A DNA stretch of 64,000 bases from Haemaphysalis longicornis (taxonomy: Eukaryota > Arthropoda > Arachnida > Ixodida > Ixodidae). The translations under genes and the position numbers were made by a program. The DNA is taken from NCBI GenBank assembly GCA_013339765.2, contig CM023454.1, forward strand, positions 142,788,593-142,852,592, read 5' to 3'. The notes beneath the pieces were generated by a model that was not told the origin of the DNA, did not search any database, and saw nothing but the letters and a program-made list of their open reading frames with translations. Position 1 is the stretch's first letter, and each line of letters starts with the position of its first letter. Positions 53,527-62,651 of this stretch are shown piece by piece.

Positions 53527-53853
53527 TCAGCCAGGGCACCTAACCGACGAGGTCTGACCATGGCTTCTTTGTGGGCGAAAACGATCTAGAAACTTTATAA
53601 TCATTTTCAGGGCACAAATGAGATTTTCATAATCTTCGCAGACTGGCTCCACATGAGCAGCTATCTCTCGAGCTGCTTCATCTTCCCTCATTCGCCATCT
53701 AGAAAATAGGAGCACCATCGCATCACCGAGACCTCTGCACCCTTGTTCTTTCCACTTAAATTTATAATAGGCGTTCGATACCCGTGAACCAATGGGGCTT
53801 GTCATCTCCCCGTTGCTTACCACAAAAAAATCTGTAGGTATATTAGAGGCCAA
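53527..53853 (-). other. Minus-strand frame containing repeat copy B
   Basis: 108 codons: GEMTSPIGSRVSNAYYKFKW, GLGDAMVLLFSRWRMREDEA, then ENLICALKMIIKFLDRF and a C-terminal basic stretch. The central part matches copy A at 52013-52130 at protein level. Predicted helical and moderately acidic/basic. I do not recognise the family. It could be one exon of a dispersed gene family or a transposon ORF. Confidence 0.4.
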
Positions 53854-53993
53854 TTATAGGTAATTGACCGGTGGCGCCCGCGTTCATTTAGTTGGGAACG
53901 CTCGTTGGGGTGGTATTTTACTATAATAAGCAAAAAAAGTGGCAGTGCAATGAGGGCACGTGCGGCAGGAAAAGCAAGCAGAAAAAAAATTAC

Positions 53994-54450
53994 GCCCACC
54001 TCCCTTCGCGGGAACCGTGGCGTGAGTCGACGCTGAGGGGGGTTCAAGCGCAACGGAGAGCAACCGTCGCCCGCAAGGCCGCCGGAGAGCGGCACACCGG
54101 TTATATGCGCAGCGCGCCCGAAAGAGAGGAGACCGCGAAAGAGAGAGTACTGCACATGCGCAGGCGCCAGTGTGTCTGCCGCGGCTTGACGCAACACAAT
54201 CCAACACAATCCACTTTAATCCAATCAAATCCAAATCCAATCCGATCCAAGCCAAGCCAAGCCAAGCCAAGCCAATCCTTTCGAATCTAATCCAATGCCC
54301 CTCGCGAGAGAGGGGCATCGGAGAGGAGAGGGGGTGAATGGCGGAGAACGCAGCTCGCGCGGCGAGGAGAATGGGGGAGGGGCGGACGACAACAACGCCG
54401 ACGACTCTGCAGGGACAAGGCGAGTGAATGAGATGCAGTCGCATCTAAAA
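53994..54450 (-). repeat. GC-rich element with GGATT minisatellite, copy B
   Basis: The inverted counterpart of 22474-23062. Its tract at 54195-54295 reads as CCAAT/CCAAG pentamers on the plus strand. Shared edge words TTCGCGGGAA (54007-54014 region) and GAGTGAATGAGATGC mark similar ends. No ORF is trusted. Confidence 0.75.
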
Positions 54451-54529
54451 CAGGGACGCCCTCGGGCACTGTTTCAGGCAGAGGTGCAAGCACTGCGAAT
54501 GCGGGAAATTTGAATTGCATTGGGTGGTA

Positions 54530-55425
54530 CAGTCATGTCTCGCTAATATGGACCCGGTTAAATGGACACCCCGCAATATGGACGAAATATTTGGCGAGCG
54601 GTCCCTCGCCATGCAATTCTTCCCCGTTAATGTAGAAAGCCGCAGTCTGGACTATGGACGGCTATTTTGGTTACGAAACTGGTAATTACAGGCCTTTTTC
54701 TCTCGTTATTTGGACACCGGTCCACACAGCAAAAATTATAAAAAATGGCTGGGGAGTAGTTACCACCAGAGGCACGAGCGCGTACCAGAATTCACTTGTG
54801 GCCGAAGCATACAAAGCCAAACCATGCATTTATCTCGATTTGTCTCGATTTATCTCGCAGCGCTCTTCCCTCAAATACCGTCGAATTAGATCCAGAACAT
54901 TCGTACTCAGCGAGCGCCACTCTAGGGTATGCAGGGTGTCACCCTTTCCGTATGAAATAAGATTTTTCGGGGTGGGATACGCCGGAAAGAGCCAGTCCTG
55001 TAGCTCAGGACAAGATAACAAGACGACAATAGTTCGTGTAAATATTCGCTGCGCAGAATAGGCAATGCTGTACGCTTCCGCTGCTTTTTATCTATGTCTG
55101 TGGTCAGTTCGGCGTACGCAATGGCTGGTGGTAAGCGTGAACAGATCGAGGTTTCCGCTCAGATGAAAGTAAGGAAATGTGCCTATTCAAAAGTGAGACG
55201 CCTTCGGCATCCGTTCAGTACGTGAAAGCTATCCTATGGGAGAGGGAGATCCAAAGGGAGGAAGCTGCTGCTCGGTGCAAAAAACCAAGATGTAAAAGCA
55301 TTACATTCTTCAAGGAATATTCCTTGCTGTTTGTGTTTTTGACGTTGATTCGCTAATATGGACGACTCATATTATGGACGAATTTTCTGGGGAACCGAGA
55401 TGTCCATATTAACGATACATGACTG
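54530..55425. mobile_element. Pogo/Tigger-like DNA transposon, 896 bp
   Basis: TA flanks at 54528-54529 and 55426-55427. The left end is CAGTCATGTCTCGCTAATAT then GGAC; the right end is GTCCATATTAACGATACATG then ACTG. Sub-terminal AATATGGACGAA words occur near both ends. The interior frame at 54654-55061 does not resemble a DDE transposase, so this is a nonautonomous or deleted copy. A second frame (about 55111-55210) starts MAGGKREQIEV, possibly the remnant of a transposase N-terminus, but this is weak. Confidence 0.85.
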
Positions 55426-55457
55426 TAACAGTGAGCGGATATCGGCACTACAACCCA

Positions 55458-55528
55458 TTATGGCGAATCCCTGCTCTGCACTTCCGGCAGCTTTCACATT
55501 CAGTGGAAATTTTCATACTTCGATTTAG
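55458..55528 (+). repeat. 67-bp dispersed motif, copy 2
   Basis: ATGGCGAATCCCTGCTCTGC then ACTTCCGGCAGCTTTCACAT. Lies just after the Tigger-like element. Confidence 0.65.
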
Positions 55529-55574
55529 ATGCGCATGGTATTTTCTTCGCGGCTGCTAATCCCGAACCCCTCCG

Positions 55575-55850
55575 GCCTTAGTGGTGGCCGCGTGTTTAGT
55601 TTGGCGGTTGCACGGCGTAAAGGTTCCGGGCTTGATCCCCGGAACTTCCTTAGCCACATTTTTTGTTTGGGCTACGAGGTATTTTGGTGCGACAGACGGA
55701 CAAAGCTCGGCACAAACCATGTTGGCGTCTTGCCTCCTAAAAGCTCTGCTGTTAAAATGCAAGACGTCAACCTGGCGATAATGCACGCGGACCGTCTTCA
55801 CCGCACGACGACGCTGTTTGAGTTGGTGTTTGTGACCAACCAATAACCTA
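55575..55850 (+). repeat. tRNA-derived SINE candidate
   Basis: GTGGCCGCGTGTTTAGTTTG, then GCGGTTGCACGGCGTAAAGG, then TTCCGGGCTTGATCCCCGG. The last is a B-box-like T-arm with a pairing stem (CCGGG...CCCGG), about 45 bp after an A-box-like TTTAGTTTGGCGG. A body of unrelated sequence follows. Overlapping ORFs on both strands are incidental. No A-rich tail or flanking duplication was identified. Confidence 0.45.
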
Positions 55851-56112
55851 GAAACAGCTCCGCTGGTCATTCGCCTTTTTTTGTTAAAAACGTGCGCCCG
55901 AACTTTACGGTTATTCTGTATGCATATCATCGAACTCTTATCAAGCCTTGATTTGTCACTCAACTGAGTGACGAGTTCCTCCAGCATTTCGAAGAGAAAA
56001 CCATATAAATAATTGAAAGAAAGCCAGCGGAGCAGTCAAGGCAGCTCCATCGTCACGCCGAGCTTCCCTTTACCAGCGCGTCGCGATCCGTGCCATGGCA
56101 ACGACGTGAAAA

Positions 56113-57139
56113 ATGGACACATCTAAACCACAATAGAGTAGTCCGATACCGCCGTCAAGCGCGGTTAAGAGGCCGTCCGAGTCTACAGGCCCGGAACAAA
56201 ATGCAACGGAGGACGACTCAAAACGATCCCACCCGACGGCTATGTCAACAACAGCTTCGCTGGCACCTGAGGCCTCCTCGTATAAGGTTTTCATCAAACC
56301 CCGAACTAGCTTCGACATGTCCACAATACCCAATCGGCTGATTCAAGCGACAGTGGCCACCTGTCTCAAAATCCCAGGCTTTTGTGGTTTTGCCGTGCAC
56401 AAACCTACCAATACCATATCGGTGCGGGTGCCCTCTTTGGATCTAACCACTCTGCTCCAGTCGTTAAACAGCATACAAGTCTCGCAGTCTGACTACATAC
56501 AGGTTCAAGCATACCTGGCAGCTAGAACGGACTTAAGACGCTACGTGGTGCCTGGCGTAGACTCCGGTGAGGCACCTGAACAACTTCGCTAGGAGCTCTG
56601 CTGCCGTACTCACGAAGTGGTCGCGGTCCGATACATGGGCAAAAGCCGAACCTGTCTTATGACCCGGCGGGGCCCGCCTACTCCTCCGGGCCGTATCATC
56701 TACAATAGTTGCATCTTGCGCCTTTGGCGGTTTAAGCGATCAGATGTGTATTGCCACGCATGTTACAGACAAGGGCACATGAAATCCTCCTGCCCTTACA
56801 CGCCGAAGGAAGACCCTAAGGAAGCCACGGCTCCACAAGCTTTCTGATGCAGCCTCTGTAAGTCAGATGACCATGATATTAATTCCCGGAAGTGCCCTAT
56901 GAAGTTGGAGGCGAACACGAAAGTTTGCAATCGCCGTTCAAAGCGAAACAAAATTCGCCGTGAATTTCCAATGCCAGATCAGCTGCCTACCTCTAATCGA
57001 TACGCTGTTTTCGCTCCCTTAGAGGAAGGCGTGGCCGCAGCTGAACCTCGAGCGACAGAGACGATAACGTATAGTGCAGCGGTTAAAACACCGGCCATCG
57101 ACGTTCATCACCCGTACAAGAATCACCTGGTTATGATAT
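56113..57139 (+). pseudogene. I-type ORF1, 5' part with CCHC knuckles
   Basis: From ATG 56113 the frame reads MDTSKPQ, a TAG, then SSPIPPSSAVKRPSE and onward in the same frame through AMSTTASLAPEASSYKVFIK. Further in-frame stops stand at 56590-56592 (TAG) and 56845-56847 (TGA). The central fold carries VFIKPRTSFDMSTI and YMGKSRTCLMTRRG, an ORF1 RNA-binding region. The zinc knuckles are CHACYRQGHMKSSC (CX2CX4HX4C) and CSLCKSDDHDINSRKC. It packages LINE RNA in the family. The frame is broken by the gypsy LTR at 57140. Confidence 0.75.
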
Positions 57140-57355
57140 TGTCACGGGTTGGGCATGTACCCTCTGAAAGGAATATGGACACCGAGGGATTGGGCCCAGC
57201 CCGGACAGGTGGTGCGGTGGACGGTTCACCGACGAGGAGGAAGAGGACGAACCATCTCGCTCTCTGGCTGCACCCACTTGAGACTGTGTGCTACTGTGTT
57301 CCCCACCATGTGGCATATTTAATTACCCCTGCAATATACCATTTTCCCCGTAACA
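57140..57355 (+). repeat. 5' LTR
   Basis: TGTCACGGGTTGGGCATGTA ... CCCCGTAACA, 216 bp. A TATA-like GCATATTTAATT lies near 57313-57324. Just inside, TGGTAGGGGTGCGGGG at 57361 is a candidate primer-binding site; I could not name the tRNA. Confidence 0.9.
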
Positions 57356-57431
57356 TCTTTTGGTAGGGGTGCGGGGTAACGTCTTTATCGCCACGGATCT
57401 CCGAAGCGGGCGTCGCATCGGCTCAACCGTG

Positions 57432-58340
57432 ATGACTGCCAACACCTCGGGTACCGGGGGCACCGCCGCAGCCCCGTTCGTAGTCATGGCGCAGCCCCGT
57501 GAGCCTGGAAAATTCTCCGGTACCGATGACACCGACGTTGAAGACTGGATCAAACTTGTCGAACGAGTAAGTGCCTTCAACCGCTGGGACCCAACTATAA
57601 TGCTCGCAAATGTTCCTTTCATCCTGAAGGGAGCAGCACTCACATGGTATGAGACGAACGGAGCAGACCTTACTAGTTGGGACGCCGTTAAATCAGGGCT
57701 CTGTGAGGTATTTGGAAAGAAAGAGTGCCGCCAGCTTGCAGCGAAAAAAGGACTCGCGACTCGCGCTCAGACGTCGAACGAGCCGTATGTGGCCTATATA
57801 CAGGATGTTCTGTCCCTGTGCCAGCGCGCAGACTACGGAATGAATGAAGAAGAAAAAGTCGGCCACGTACTGAAAGGGATCGCTGATGATGCATTCAATC
57901 TGCTGGTTTGCAAGGATTGCAACACGGTCGACGCGATAATTAAGGAATGCCGGCGCTTTGAACTAGCCAAATGCCGTCGTATCAGGACCCAGTTCGCACG
58001 GCTTCCGAATACCGCGGCTACTTCAACCTGCGAAGCAGCATTTTTGCCATCGCCTCCACCCCCGGTGACACGCAGCATGGATACTGGGCCTTCTGAAAAT
58101 GTGGTGACCAGGATTGTACACCGCGAACTTGAAGCCATGGTTCCAGCGGCCGTTCCACCGCGCATGACGGACAGCAACTTTCCCACTGTTTCCCTTATTC
58201 AAGCGGTTGTTCGGGAGGAATTTGCTAACATGGGCATCCATCCAGTCTGTTCGGTGAGCCACCACCCGCTGCGACAAGCACCTCCACGAGCCGTTTTCCG
58301 CAGCGACTATGTTTTCTTCCCGGTATCGCAATCCAGCTGA
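57432..58340 (+). pseudogene. gag: Gypsy gag: capsid
   Basis: 303 codons from ATG 57432. Upstream open codons lack an ATG, and the first lies near the primer-binding region. The capsid-like core spans residues 20-190: PREPGKFSGTDDTDVEDWIK, FILKGAALTWYETNG and LKGIADDAFNLLVCKDCNTV, which match the retrotransposon gag fold. Forms the particle shell. The frame ends at a TGA after FPVSQSS because of an indel near 58310. The native protein clearly continues in the next frame with EWRTPDDRPICFNCRRVGH. Confidence 0.8.
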
Positions 58341-58760
58341 GTGGAGAACACCAGACGACCGGCCCATCTGCTTCAACTGCAGGCGTGTGGGACATGTTGC
58401 TCGCTACTGTCAGCGCCGCTGGTTCCAGTTTCCTCGTGATAACTTCTCCCCTGACCGCTTCGACAGTACGCCCCGCCGCTTTACATCTCGTAACCAACAG
58501 CAGCCAGACGACTCCGCCGCCACTTCGACGTCCGATTCGCCCGCTCGCCCTCACCGCACCGACGTCAGTCTCGCTCGCCGCAGTCTCGGAGACCATCATC
58601 TCCGACCACTTCCAACCGCTACTCGCCGGAAACCTAAGGATGCAGCTCCCGGAGGTGAAGCTGCATTCTCGACTTGGCCCGCAAATCCTCTTCTGACCCT
58701 CCCTACCACAGACAATTTACTAGAAGTTGAAGTTGACGGCAATTCCTGTTTCGTGCGCTC
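58309..58760 (+). pseudogene. gag: Gypsy nucleocapsid knuckle and start of protease
   Basis: The displaced frame reads RNPAEWRTPDDRPICFNC, with one CCHC knuckle CFNCRRVGHVARYC (CX2CX4HX4C) that binds element RNA. A Ser/Arg/Pro-rich stretch follows, then NLLEVEVDGNSCF, the strand ahead of the protease active site. Around 58750 the true frame returns to that of the capsid and pol. So this 450-bp segment lies between two opposite one-base changes. I infer that gag and pol were one continuous frame in the ancestor. Confidence 0.75.
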
Positions 58761-61700
58761 ATTGACACTGGGGCGACAATATCGGTGATAAGCTCAAATC
58801 TACGCTCTCGCCTACATAAGGTCCTGACGCCTGCCCTATCTCATGTTCGACTAGCTGATGGTGGAACGCCCATAATAGCTGGAATGTGTACTGCTCGTGT
58901 TACGATTGCTGGCCGTACTGTTCCTGTTTTGTTTGCCGTATTAGAAAACTGCGCACATGACGTGATCTTAGGCCTTGACTGATTAGCCGACCATTCAGCG
59001 CTCATCGACTGTGCCAGAGGATTCCTGAGTCTGGAGCTACCTAGTCTGCCGGTGGCCGATAACACTCATCCGACCCGCCTGTGTTCAACAACGCACATCC
59101 GTCTCCTGCCTCAGGCCATCACGTATGTTTCGTTGGCAGTCCCAGGCACTCTTGCTGATGGCGAGTATGTTATTACTCCAATGACTGACGTTCTGCTGAC
59201 GCAAAATGTAACGCTGCCTCACTCAGTCGCCTCCATCACTGGCAGCAGACTGTCTCTACCTATCCTGAACTTCGGTTTTCATGCACAGGTATTACCGGAA
59301 GGAATCACGCTTGCGTCAGTGTGCCCCTTACACGACCACGAAGTCTCAACTTTGGCCACCACTACCCCTGACTGTGACTTTACTCATACAGCTGCCCCTG
59401 CCTCCCCTGACAAGGTGATGACAATGATGAGCCCGGACCTCTCACAAGAGCAAGCCCATGATCTTCGCCGCCTGCTGCTTAATTACACCGAAAGTTTTGA
59501 CTTCCCCGATCGTCCTTTGGGACGAATGACGGCCGTAAAGCACCGTATCGACACTGGTGACTCTAGTCCCATTCACCGACGACCATACCGCGGGTCGCAT
59601 GCCGAGCGCGCCGTCATCCAAAGTGAAGTCGATAAAATGTTGAAAAAGGACATAACTGAACCATCCTGCAGACCATGGGCCTCACCGGAGGTGTTAGTGA
59701 AGAAAAAAGATGGCACTTGGCGCTTTTGCGTCGACTACCGCCACCTGAACAAAATCACCAAGAAGGATGTATATCCCCTGCCCCGCATCGATGAGGCCCT
59801 TGACTGCCTCCATGGTGCCCAATACTTTTCTTCCATTTACCTCCGTTCCGGTTATTGGCAGATTTCTGTAGATGACTTGGACAAGGAAAAAACCGCTTTT
59901 GTCACCCCTGATGGCCTATACCAGTTCAAGGTAATGCCTTTCGGTTTATGCAATGCGCCTGCAACATTCGAACGAATGATAGACTCTCTTCTTCGAGGAT
60001 TGAAATGGTCTACCTGTTTATGCTACCTGGACGACGTTATAGTCTTTTCGCCCTCCTTAGCTTCCCACCTTACCCACCTGTCTGATATACTCGCGCTTTT
60101 CCGCCAAGCAGGTCTTCAGTTAAACTCTGCCAAATGTCACTTCGGCCAGCGCCGCATAAACATTCTCGGGCATCTTGTTGACGCCCAAGGTGTTCAGCCT
60201 GACCCTGATAAAGCCAAAACCGTGAAGCAGTTTCCTGTGCCTCGCTCTACGGCCGACGTTCGCAGCGTTGTTGGCCTTTCTTCCTACTTCCGTAGGTTCA
60301 TAAAAGGCTTTGCCAACATCGCGAAACCTCTCACTGATCTACTGAAGAAGGACGCGACGTTTTCGTGGGCCATTGAGCAAGCTGAGGCATTCGACGCATT
60401 AATCTCCCGGCTGACATCTGCCCCGGTGTTAGCCCACTTTGACGTCACCGCTCCCACCGAGGTTCGCACTGACGCCAGTGGGCATGACATTGGAGCGATT
60501 CTCAGCCAAAGACAAGCCGGATGCGATCGCGTCATTGCATACGCGAGTCGCCTTCTTTCCCCGTCTGAACGCAATTACTCCATCACTGAGAGAGAATGCC
60601 TTGCTCTAGTATGGGCCGTGGCTAAGTTTCGTCCCTACTTGTATGGCCGCAACTTCTCAGTAATTACTGACCATCACGCTCTGTGCTGGTTGTCTTCGCT
60701 CAAAGACCCAACGGGACGCCTCGGTAGCTGGGCTTTGCGCCTTCAGGAGTTCTCCTATACTGTCATATACAAGTCCGGCCGCCTGCATCAAGATGCTGAC
60801 TGCTTATCGCGGTACCCCGTAGATCCGCCTGACCCAGCTCCGGCTGCGCCCGCCATCATGTCTCTTTCGACCCTCACCAACATCGGCGGCGAGCAACGAC
60901 GGGATCCTTGTCTGCGCTCCCTTATCGAGAGCCTTATTTCTGCCCCTTCGACGCCTTCAGTTCGCATGTTCGAACTGAAAGACGGAATTCTGTATCGTCG
61001 GAACCTTCGTCCTGACGGCCCTGAATTATTACTTGCCATTCCTGAGCACCTTCGTCTGGACGTTCTCCAACAACTTCATGACCTCCCAACTGCTGGCCAC
61101 CTCGGTGTTTCCCGCACCTACGATCGCATCAGACGCCGCTTCTTCTGGCCCGGCCTTTACCGATCTGTCCGGCAGTATGGGCGCTCCTGCGACCTCTGCC
61201 AACGGCGGAAAACTCCCAATTCTCCTCCAGCTGGGCTTCTTCAACCATTGGACATACCAAGTGAACCATTCTTCCGCGTTGGGTTAGACTTGCTCGGTCC
61301 ATTTCCCCAGTCCACATCCGGCAATAAATGTATAGCCGTCGCCACCGACTATGCCACGCGTTATGCAATAACACGGGCCCTTCCTACGAGCTGCGCTACT
61401 GACGTTGCCGATTTTCTGCTTCGTGACATTATCCTTATTCACGGGGCCCCTCGACAGCTCCTTACCGATCGTGGCCGCTCCTTTCTGTCGCAAGTTATTG
61501 CCGATATTCTTCGCTCCTGCAGCACCCATCACAAGATCGCCACCGTCTACCATCCTCAAACTAATGGCCTGACCGAACGACTTAACCGAACAATTACCGA
61601 CATGCTGTCCATGTACGTCTCCGCAGACCACCGCGACTGGGACGTGGCTTTGCCCTACATTACTTTTGCGTACAATTCGTCGCGTCATGACACTGCTGGC

Positions 61701-62129
61701 TATTCTCCTTTCTATCTGCTCTTCGGCCGCGAACCAGCATTGCCACTGGACACATTATGGCCATCTACTGTACACACATCCGACTATGCCCGCACCGCCA
61801 TAGCTCGCGCTGATCACGCCCGCCAAGTTGCTCGTATCCGCCTCTCCTCATCTCAACAGTCTCAGAAAACACATTATGACAGCCGGCACCAAGATCGCCA
61901 CTTTGCACCGGGATCACTAGTACTTCTCTGGTCGCCCTCACGCCGTGTGGGACTTTGCGAAAAACTCTTGTCCTGGTATTCTAGGCCTTATCGTGTAATC
62001 CGTGAGGTTACCCCCGTAACATACGAAATCGCCCCAGTTAAACTTGACACGTCGCGCCACATCCTTACGGACGTCGTGCATGTCTCCCGTCTCAAGCCCT
62101 ATCGCCCAACTTCCGCACCAGGCTCATGA
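58748..62129 (+). pseudogene. pol: Gypsy pol: protease, RT, RNase H, integrase
   Basis: Protease: RALIDTGATISVIS near 58770 (active DTG) and VILGLD, then a TGA at 58980-58982 where Trp is expected. From 59052 the frame is open for 1025 codons. RT: HRRPYRGSHAER, then FSSIYLRSGYWQI, where the usual catalytic Asp (SSxDLRSGY) is Tyr at codon 263 (59838-59840), and YLDD at residues 325-328. RNase H: RTDASG near 471 and TERECLAL. Integrase: an HHCC-type zinc region (HLGV...CDLCQ), core Asp 746 and Asp 806, Glu 842 (D,D-35-E). C-terminus HVSRLKPYRP. Inserts cDNA; this copy is inactive at RT. Confidence 0.9.
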
Positions 62130-62162
62130 GCACCGAGACGGTGCTTCTACCGGCGGGGGTTA

Positions 62163-62377
62163 TATCACGGGTTGGGCATGTACCCTCTGAAAGGAATATG
62201 GACACCGAGGGATTGGGCCCAGCCCGGACAGCTGGTGCGGTGGACGGTTCAGCGACGAGGAGGAAGAGGACGAACCATCTCGCTCTCTGGCTGCACCCAC
62301 TTGACACTATGTGCTACTGTGTTCCCCACCGTGTGGCATATTTAATTACCCCGCAATATACCATTTTCCCCGTAACA
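62163..62377 (+). repeat. 3' LTR
   Basis: 215 bp, about 97% identical to the 5' LTR by eye. It begins TATCACGGG and ends CGTAACA, followed by ATAT. Confidence 0.9.
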
Positions 62378-62637
62378 ATATGGAGGAAGAATGGGAAAAT
62401 GATAACACACTGGCTACGTTACAAAAGAAAATTCAGCGTCTTAAGCAACGCCGTGCAATTCTTCAGCGCCAGCGCGTGAACAACCGCTCCACTGAAACCC
62501 AATTCGCGACCCTGCCTGTGGCTCCAGTTATCCAGGGTTCCACGTCGGCAGCCATGTCACCTCAAGAACTGCTGTGTTTCGTCGCGAAGCAACTCCAGAC
62601 TCTCACCTCGGTATTGTTGGCTAACCTCCACCTGTGA
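62378..62637 (+). pseudogene. I-type ORF1, 3' part after gypsy
   Basis: Continues ORF1 beyond the insertion: MEEEWENDNTL, then LQKKIQRLKQRRAILQRQR, a basic/coiled stretch, then SAAMSPQELLCFVAKQ and a TGA at 62635-62637. Its frame does not match the 5' part across the removed insertion, so the host LINE already had a frame change nearby. Lys/Arg-rich helices are usual at the end of such ORF1 proteins. Confidence 0.65.
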
Positions 62638-62651
62638 TGGTACCTGTATCT

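Larger units (their letters stand above)
57140..62377 (+). mobile_element. Ty3/gypsy LTR retrotransposon, complete but defective
   Basis: 5,238 bp: 216-bp 5' LTR, gag with capsid and zinc knuckle, protease, RT, RNase H, integrase, and a 215-bp 3' LTR, flanked by ATAT. TG/CA ends are present on the 5' LTR; the 3' LTR start reads TATCACGGG with G changed to A. By eye the LTRs differ by six substitutions and one indel, so the copy is fairly recent. The polypurine tract GGCGGGGG precedes the 3' LTR. Two frame changes, one TGA and a catalytic substitution in RT make it defective. No envelope gene is present. Confidence 0.9.

Noticed and set aside
57140..62377. Endogenous retrovirus with envelope
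   Set aside because: The pol frame runs to within about 35 bp of the 3' LTR, leaving no room for an envelope gene.
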